Positions 24,621 through 31,800 of a DNA stretch of 64,000 nt are shown piece by piece. How positions within the stretch are numbered: the stretch's first letter is position 1; the number at the start of each line of letters is the position of its first letter. The position numbers were made by a program, and so were the translations under genes. The notes under the pieces were generated by a model, which was not told the DNA's origin, did no database searches, and worked only from the letters and a program-made list of their open reading frames with translations. The stretch is from SZAS-18 sp038322235 (lineage in GTDB: Bacteria > Verrucomicrobiota > Verrucomicrobiia > Chthoniobacterales > SZAS-18). The stretch lies in the NCBI GenBank assembly GCA_038322235.1, contig JBBQFQ010000005.1:1-64000 (forward strand), written 5' to 3'.

Positions 24621-24840
24621 TTTCCTCCGCGCTCTCCGGGGTGGGGCCGTCCGGGAAAATCCGCTTCAGCCGCGCTTTGAAATCGGGCCAGGCGACAGGC
24701 TTTTCCTTCCGCGGCGCCGCGGGGGAGAGGATGGCAAAGGCTCGCCCGCGTTTGTTGATCGCAACACTCTCCCCTTCATAAATCCACCGGGAAACGGTGG
24801 CGAAATTATTTCTCAAGTCTGCGACCGATGCCGTTTTCAT
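24592..24840 (-). CDS. Antitoxin of the Phd/YefM type paired with the PIN toxin
   Basis: A protein of 82 residues starting MKTASVADLRNNFATVSRW, which matches the Phd/YefM pattern (a DNA-binding N-terminus with VADLRNNFA and YEGESVAINKRGRAFAIL). The C-terminal part (FKARLKRIFPDGPTPESA to the end) should wrap the toxin. Antitoxins of this type repress their own operon together with the toxin. It overlaps the vapC frame by 29 bases. The 160 bases upstream, before a 20-bp-periodic array, should contain the promoter and operator. An ORF translated across that array ends in a four-base ATGA overlap with this start codon. Confidence 0.88.
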   Translation of the reverse strand: MKTASVADLRNNFATVSRWIYEGESVAINKRGRAFAILSPAAPRKEKPVAWPDFKARLKRIFPDGPTPESAEEIVDYLRGDY

Positions 24841-25000
24841 GATATTTGAATTATCACGAACGGCGTCACCGTAAAGGTCCGGATGCGGGAATCCGTCCGT
24901 GGCGCGACTGGCAAGCTCTTGCCTTTCCCCAAATCTCCTCGGGGTCCGCAAACGCCAGGCGAGCGGGCCGAGCAGCTCAGCCGGACCCGACACGACATTC

Positions 25001-25460
25001 GAAGGGTTCCGCGAACCTGAAAAGGGTTCGCTGAACCCTTTTTCAGGTTCGTAGACCCCTTTTGAGGTTCGGGGACACGTCGGAAGGATCGTTGAACCTT
25101 CAGAAGGATCGTTGAACCTTCAGAAGGATCGTCGAACCCCCGGAAGGATCGTCGAACCCCCGGAAGGATCGTTGAACCCCGGGAAGGATCGTTGAACCCT
25201 CGGAAGGTTCGTTGAACCCCGGGAAGGATCGTTGAACCCCGGGAAGGATCGTTGAACCCCCGGAAGAGTCGTTGAACCCCCGGAAGATTCGCCGAACCCT
25301 CAGAAGGATCGTTCATCCGTCAGAAGGAGTGTTGATCCGTCGGAAGGTTCGCCGAACCTCAAAAGGGTTCACGGAACCCTTTTTCAGGTGCGCGGAACCC
25401 TTTTGAGGTCTGGACACCCGTCGGAAGGATCGCTGCACCCCCGGAAGGATGTGAGAACCG
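25001..25460. repeat. Tandem array of 23 units with an exact 20-bp period
   Basis: Between 25001 and 25420 the sequence falls into 21 consecutive 20-base units without any insertion or deletion, plus two more shifted by one base up to 25460. The main consensus is GGAAGGATCGTTGAACCCCC, with a short dyad GGTTC-GNN-GAACC in the best copies, for example AAGGGTTCGCTGAACCCTT at 25022. An 80-base block of four variant units (AAAGGGTTC.., TTTCAGGTTCG.., TTTGAGGTTCG..) stands at 25001-25080 and again at about 25341-25420, bracketing 13 consensus units. There are no unique spacers, so it is not CRISPR. It lies between the antitoxin start (24840) and the histidine-kinase stop (25534). Confidence 0.85.
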
Positions 25461-25533
25461 TCGGTTCGGGCGCCGACTTCGCGCCGAATCCAGCAAACCG
25501 GCGGAACCGCCGTCGGACGCACCTTCAAGCCTC

Positions 25534-27933
25534 TCACCCCAGTTGCCGAAGCCACTCCCGCAGCGCCGCGAGATCCACGGGCTTGACGAGATATTGGTCG
25601 AACCCGGCCGTCTGCGCGTGGCACCGGTCCTCCTCGCTGCCGTAGCCGGACATCGCGACCAGAAACGCGCCGGAGACGGCCGGCATCGCGCGGAGGCGTC
25701 GGGCGACCTCAAAACCATCCATGCCGGGTAGACCGATATCCAGCAGCACGACTTCCGGGATAAACGCCGCCGCCGCGGTGACGGCGTCGGGCCCGGTAAA
25801 CGCACAACGAGTCTCGTGTCCGCGCATCCGCTGCAGCGCCGCCATGCTGTGGGTCGAGTCCTCGTTATCGTCCACGATGAGGATGCGGCGGGGCGCCTCA
25901 CGGAGCACCGGAACCGCCACGGGCAGGGCCACCGAAACCGGCGCGGATTCCAAGATCGGCAGCCGCACGATGAACTCGCTCCCGCGACCTGCCCCATCGC
26001 TCCTCGCTTCGACACTGCCACCGTGCAGCTTGACGAGCCGCTGCACGATCGTGAGGCCGATGCCCAGTCCGCCATGCGCTCGATCAAGGGAGCGGGTGGA
26101 TTGAACGAAGAGATCGAAGATATGCGGGAGAAGTTCCGGCGAGATGCCGATCCCGTCGTCGCGCACGCAGATGATGACCTCGGGCGGCGACCCCAGCCCG
26201 TCCGGCGGGAGGCGTGTGGCGCTGAGACTGATGTGGGAGCCGGCGCCGCTGTATTTGCAGGCATTCCCGAGGAGGTTACCGAAGACCTGCTCGAGCCGGG
26301 TAGCGTCGGCATCCAAAAATGCGGGCTCGTCGAGCAGGGAGATCGAGAGCACCTGACCGCGGGCAAGAAGGCCCGGTCGAACCACTCCGACCGCGGCGGT
26401 GAGGATCCCGGCCAGAGCCACCGGTTGCCGACGCAGCTCGATCTTGCCCTCGGTGATTCGGGAAACATCGAGCAAGTCATCGATCATGCGCGTCATGTTC
26501 TCGATTTGCCGCCGGATCACGCTCTGCGCCTCCGCGCGCTCGTCGGAGCTGGCGGCGGGGGTTTGCAGAATTTCCGCCGCATTCCGCAGCGGCGCGAGCG
26601 GGTTCCGCAGTTCGTGCGCCAGCATCGCGAGAAATTCGTCCTTACTCCGGTCCGCCCGGACGAGGTCCGTCGCGCGCGCCGCCAATGCGTTCTCGAGCAT
26701 TCGCCGGGCAGAGATGTCCGTCGAACTCGTCAAGATCGACTCCGTCCCGCGGTCGAGGACCCAGCGGCAAAGCGCGGCCACGCGGCGACCGTCCCGCCCG
26801 ACTTGAATGACTTCGCCGCTAAACTGTCCCTCGCTCTTTAGCTCGGCGAGGATCTCCTCCATCGGCCGCGGAAACTCTGTCTGAAGCAAGGGATCGAGGT
26901 GCTTCCCCAGCACCTCCTCGCAGGTCCAGCCATAGAGGTTTTCCGCTCCTTTGTTCCAGGAGCTGATCCGGTCATCAAGATCACGCACGATGATCGCGTC
27001 GTTGCTCAGATCGAGCAGCCGCGCCTTCTCGGAGAGTTCCTTCTCGACCCGCTTTCGGCCGGTGACATCGCGCGCCGACGCAAAAACTCCCTGCAGTTTT
27101 CGATCCCGATCGTAAAAGGTCGTCGCGTTGTAGGAGACGACCGTCTCGCGACCGTCGCGCGCGCGCGCCGTCAGTTCGTAGTCCGTGACTTTCTTGGCGC
27201 GCAGGACCAAGTCGATCCCCGCCTCCGCCCGCTCCGGATCGGTGAAATAACCCTTGAACGGGGCCCCGATCAATTCGTCGCGCGTGCAGCCCGTCAGCGC
27301 CTCCATTTGCTTGTTCACGTCGGTGATGATGCCGGAAGGATCGGTGGTCATCAGCGCGTCGATATTCGATTCGATGAGCGACCGCGTGTAGAACTGCTGA
27401 TCCCGCAGGCGCTGATCCAGCTTCTTCTGCTCCTCCTCCACTCGCCGGCGGGCGCTGTTATCGGTGCCGATCAGGAGATAGCCGATGATCGTTCCTTCGG
27501 CGTCGCGCAGCGCGGTGACGGACACCACCGCCGGGAACCGGCTGCCGTCCTGCCGGATGTACGTCAGCTCATAGATGTCCTCGATTCCGCGGGAAGCCTT
27601 GAAGACGAGGGCCTCAAAGCCCGGGGTGATGACGGTCCCCAGTTCGGCGCTCAGGGATTTCGCGCGAGCGATCAGGCCGAGCGGATCGGAAATATCCGCC
27701 GGGGTGATCTTGTTGATGACGTCGGCGGCGGCGTAGCCCAGCATCCGTTCCGCGCCCACATTGAAGATCTGAATCACGCCCTTCGCATCCGTGGCGATGC
27801 TCGAGAAGTTAGCGCTCTTGAAGATTGCATCCTGCAGCGCTCCAGCGGTGAGCACGGCTTCTTCGGCACGCTTCCGCTCGAAGTGATCCGTCACCGGAGG
27901 CACCGCATGGAGGACCGCCGAATTCGCACTCAT
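25534..27933 (-). CDS. Multi-PAS hybrid histidine kinase with C-terminal receiver
   Basis: A protein of 799 residues from the ATG at 27933; a TTG 36 bases upstream is less likely. No membrane segment or signal peptide is seen, so it is cytoplasmic. Three PAS/PAC units follow one another at about residues 35-165, 185-305 and 310-425 (phrases ATDAKGVIQIFNVGAERMLG, TTDPSGIITDVNKQMEALTG, VRDLDDRISSWNKGAENLYG). The HisKA phospho-acceptor is in SKDEFLAMLAHELRNPLAPL, the HATPase domain has NLLGNACKYS and GGLGIGLTIVQRLV, and a receiver closes the protein (ILIVDDNEDS, VVLLDIGLPGMDGFEVA, YLVKPVD). The domain order sensor-kinase-REC suggests a phosphorelay needing an Hpt partner. It stands alone next to the 20-bp array. 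Confidence 0.92.
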   Translation of the reverse strand: MSANSAVLHAVPPVTDHFERKRAEEAVLTAGALQDAIFKSANFSSIATDAKGVIQIFNVGAERMLGYAAADVINKITPADISDPLGLIARAKSLSAELGTVITPGFEALVFKASRGIEDIYELTYIRQDGSRFPAVVSVTALRDAEGTIIGYLLIGTDNSARRRVEEEQKKLDQRLRDQQFYTRSLIESNIDALMTTDPSGIITDVNKQMEALTGCTRDELIGAPFKGYFTDPERAEAGIDLVLRAKKVTDYELTARARDGRETVVSYNATTFYDRDRKLQGVFASARDVTGRKRVEKELSEKARLLDLSNDAIIVRDLDDRISSWNKGAENLYGWTCEEVLGKHLDPLLQTEFPRPMEEILAELKSEGQFSGEVIQVGRDGRRVAALCRWVLDRGTESILTSSTDISARRMLENALAARATDLVRADRSKDEFLAMLAHELRNPLAPLRNAAEILQTPAASSDERAEAQSVIRRQIENMTRMIDDLLDVSRITEGKIELRRQPVALAGILTAAVGVVRPGLLARGQVLSISLLDEPAFLDADATRLEQVFGNLLGNACKYSGAGSHISLSATRLPPDGLGSPPEVIICVRDDGIGISPELLPHIFDLFVQSTRSLDRAHGGLGIGLTIVQRLVKLHGGSVEARSDGAGRGSEFIVRLPILESAPVSVALPVAVPVLREAPRRILIVDDNEDSTHSMAALQRMRGHETRCAFTGPDAVTAAAAFIPEVVLLDIGLPGMDGFEVARRLRAMPAVSGAFLVAMSGYGSEEDRCHAQTAGFDQYLVKPVDLAALREWLRQLG

Positions 27934-28185
27934 GGGCGAGGCTCCCTGCCCGTTTCTTTCTCCCGACAATCAGTGACACGCACGTCCTGCCTTCGCACCG
28001 AAGGGGCCCCGTGGATGTATCTTTTTTTTGACTGGCGCCGACATCCCCGGGCGCCGGGTCCAATTGCGTGAGCAACTAAACAAGGGCAACCGATGTCCAG
28101 GATCGGCAGACCGGCGATTGGCGCGGGGTCGGCCGTTGCGCCGCCCGCACCTTCCCAATCGCTGGGCGCAAGCTAGGCTTTCGGC

Positions 28186-28881
28186 ATGAAGCCCTTCGAG
28201 AATCTCGCGGAGACTCGGACCCCCAACGGGTCGCGCTTCTCCCTGCATCGTCACGATGGCGAGTATTTCCTCAAGCAGGACGGGCGGCAGCTGATGAGTT
28301 CGACCTCCATCGTTTCCGAACTCCTGCTCGCCGATGTCGCCTGCGCGGGCCACACGAAATCAAGCGCGCGCAGGGTGCTCATCGGTGGGCTCGGGCTCGG
28401 CTTCAGCCTGAAACGCGTACTGGAACTCGCCGGCCCCGCCTGGCACGTGGAGGTCGCGGAACTGCTCCCCGCGGTCGTGGCGTGGAATCGGGAATTCCTC
28501 GGCGATCTAAATGGCCGCTTGATGGATGACCCGCGCGTCGCCGTCCTCGTGGCTGATGCCTTCGACGTGATCCGGCGCGCCCGGCACGGAGCTTACGACG
28601 CCATCCTCCTCGACGTGGATAACGGCCCGACCTCGATGGTTCAGCCGCAAAATTCGCGCCTCTATCGACCCGCTGGATTCGACCTGCTCCGACAGGCGCT
28701 CAAACCCGGTGGTCGGGCGGCGTTCTGGTCCGCCGAGCGGGAGCCGGGTTTCCAGAAGAATCTCGGCCGGGCCGGATTCGAAGTGACGGAAGTCGCCGCC
28801 AAGGCGCATCCTCGGGCGAAGCGGGAAGCACACTACATCTATGTGGCGGAAAGGCGGCGGGATCGACCGATCACGGGTTGA
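28186..28881 (+). CDS. Spermidine-synthase-fold protein
   Basis: A protein of 231 residues with a Rossmann methyltransferase-type fold like polyamine synthases: RVLIGGLGLGFSLKRVLE is the glycine-rich motif, VEVAELLPAVVAWNREFLG carries the acidic strand end, and YDAILLDVDNGPTSMVQPQN is the DVDN-type motif near the active site. The gatekeeping Asp pair of genuine spermidine synthases is partly kept, but the N-terminal beta-hairpin domain is short, so it may be a spermine/spermidine synthase-like protein of other function. The last 11 bases overlap the 3' end of the convergent giant gene. Upstream 250 bases (27934-28185) separate it from the divergent kinase gene and hold no ORF I believe. Confidence 0.8.
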   Translation: MKPFENLAETRTPNGSRFSLHRHDGEYFLKQDGRQLMSSTSIVSELLLADVACAGHTKSSARRVLIGGLGLGFSLKRVLELAGPAWHVEVAELLPAVVAWNREFLGDLNGRLMDDPRVAVLVADAFDVIRRARHGAYDAILLDVDNGPTSMVQPQNSRLYRPAGFDLLRQALKPGGRAAFWSAEREPGFQKNLGRAGFEVTEVAAKAHPRAKREAHYIYVAERRRDRPITG

Positions 28882-31800
28882 CGACCACCCGGTAGAATTC
28901 CTTCGCGCCATTGCTGCTGTCAGTGAACGTGAGCTCGCCGCCGAGACCGGCCTGCGGCGTCCCGAGATCAGCGAAAGCGGTCTGCAGATCAGGGGAATAC
29001 TGGAGCTGGAAGACGTGTTCGTCGTAGCCATCGACAACGAGGCTGACGACGTTTCCGCTCCGGGTCGTGCGCTTCACCTTCACCGCAGTGGAATCTAGGA
29101 CCACCCCGTTGTTGACGAATGCGCCGCCGCCGAAGTTGCTGAAGCTTCCCGTGATCACATCGAGCACGCCGTTGTTCACAAACGCCGGGCCGAAAAAGAG
29201 GAGCGAGCCACCGCCGCGAAAACGCATGACGCCGTTGTTCGTCACCGGACCAGTGAAGCTGATTCCGCCCGTCGTGCTGACGGTGCCATTGTTCGTGAAC
29301 GCCCCGGCGATCGTGCCATTGCCGGTCAGACGGCCGCCGGCGTTGATCGTCGTCGAGTTGCTGCCGTTCCCGAGGAAGCCCCCCCGCAGATCGAGCGTGC
29401 CCGCGATGTTGAACTGACCGCCGCCCGAGACGGCACCGGCGAGGATGAACGTGCCGCCGGAATCGATCGCGATGTTTCCGTTTCCGCCGAACTGTCCGTC
29501 GATCCGCAGCGTCCCGCCCGCATGCGCCGTCAGCAGGCCGGCGTTTGTGTTGCACGAGGTGGTGAAGAGCAGCGTGCCGCTCGAGACTTCCGTGCTGCCA
29601 GCATTCGAGAAGCAGACCTGGATCGACGTGATGCCCGTCGTCGTGTCTTTGATCATCCGATTCCCGGCCGCGAAGACCGTGAGGAGGGCATTGCCGTTCG
29701 CCCCGGCGGTCACGCGCTGATCCGATTGAATGCGAAAAATCGAACCGTTCGGGCCATTCAAGTTGAGGCTGGTCGTGGTCGTCGTGCTGCCGTTGAGCTG
29801 GATGTCACCGCCCGTCCACGTGCCGCTGGAAAAGTTCACGCTGCGGCGATCCATCCGGTGGATGGCAGGGCCGGTGATGGTGAAGGGCCCGCCGATCGTG
29901 GTCGCCGCGACCCCGGGATTCGCGAGCGTCGTCGTCAGGATCGTGCCGCCCCAGTTCACGCTCGAACCGAAGAGATTGAAGCTCACGCCGCTGAGCGTGC
30001 CGCCGGTCAGGTCGAACACCGCACTGCCGCTTCCGATCGAGGCGGTGCTATTGCTGACGAGCGTGCCGGCGCTCAGAACGAAGCTGCCGGAGCCGGCCCA
30101 CGACGAGCCATTGAGCTGATGCGTCCCGCCGCCGAACTCAAGCACCGCGCTGGTTTGCGTCTGGAACAAGCCGCCCCCGCTCGCGGAACTGCCCGAACCA
30201 CCCGCGAGCAGCAAGCGGCCGGTGTTCACTTCCACATTCCCCACCGACGCGAACGGAATGGCGATGTTGGTGGTCCCGGTCGTCGTGTCCTTGATCAGCC
30301 GGTTGCCGCTCGCAAAGACGGTCATGAGGACGTTTGAATTCCCGCCGGCGAGCACGCTCTGATCGGACTGGATCCGGAAGATCGAACCGGCCGCGCCGTT
30401 GAGGTTCAAGCTCGTCGTGGAAGTGGTGCTCCCGCTGATCTGAATGTCGCCGCCGGTCCACGTGCCGCCCTGAAAATTCACGCTCCGGCGGTCCATCACC
30501 TTGGTGGCCGCACCGCTGATGTTAAACGTGCCGCCAATAACCGTCGCGGCCACCCCGGGCGCCGCGATCGAGGTCGTGAGGGCCGTGCCCGTCCAGTTCA
30601 CGCTCGAACCGAAGAGATTGAAGTTCACGCCGCTGAGCGTCCCGCCGGTCAGGTCGAAGACCGCACCGGCGCTGCCGATCGAGGCGGTGCTGTTGCTGAC
30701 GAGAGTGCCGGCGCTCAGAACAAACCGGCCCGTGCCGGTCCAGGACGAACCATTGAGCAGGTGCGTCCCGCCGCCGAATTCCAGCACGGCCCCCGTTTGC
30801 GTCTGGAACAATCCGCCGCCGCTCGCAGAGTTGCCCGAACCTCCAGAGAGCAGGAGCCGGCCGGTGTTCACTTCCACATTCCCGACCGAGGCAAACGGGA
30901 CCGCGATGGTCGTCGTGCCCGCGGTGGTGTCCTTGATCAGCCGGTTCCCGCTCGTAAAGATCGTCATGAGGACATTCGCGTTGGCGCCGGCGAGCACGCT
31001 CTGGTCGGACTGGATGCGGAAAATCGAACCGGCCGCGCCATTGAGATTCAAGCTCGTCGTGGTCGTGGCGCTCCCGCTGATCTGAAGGTCACCGCCACTC
31101 CACGTACCGCCTTGAAAATTCACGCTCCGGCGGTCCATCACCTTGGTGGCCGCCCCAATGATGTTGAACACGCCGCCGACAACCGTCGCCGCCACTCCCG
31201 GCGCCACGATCGACGTCGTCAGGGCCGTGCCGGTCCAGTTCACGCTCGAACCGACGAGGTTGAAGTTCACGCCACTCAGGGTTCCGCCTGACAGGTCAAA
31301 CACCGCTCCGCCGCTGCCGATCGACGCGGTGCTGTTGCTGATGAGGGAGCCGGCGCTCAGGACAAACCGACCGGTGCCCGCCCACGAGGACCCGTTGAGC
31401 TGGTGCGTGCCGCCGCCAAACTCCAGGATTGCGCCCGGCTGCGTCTGGAACAGACCACCTCCGCTCGCAGAATTTCCTGATCCGCCCGAAAGCAGGAGTC
31501 GTCCGGTGTTGACCTCCACGTTGCCCGCGGAGGCAAACGGGATCGCGATCGTCGTCGTGCCCGCGGTAGTGTCCTTGATGAGCCGGTTGCCACTCGCAAA
31601 GACGGTCATCAGCACGTTGGGATTGGCCCCGGCGAGCACGCTCTGGTCCGACTGAATCCGGAAGATCGAACCGGCAGCGCCGTTGAGATTCAAGCTCGTC
31701 GCGGTGGTCGAGCTGCCGCTGAGCTGGATGTCCCCACCCGTCCAGGTGCCACTCTGAAAGTTGACGCTCCGCCGGTCCATCAACTTCATCGCCGCGCCGG

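Noticed and set aside
25001..25460. CRISPR array
   Set aside because: Units follow one another directly every 20 bases; there are no unique spacers and no cas genes.
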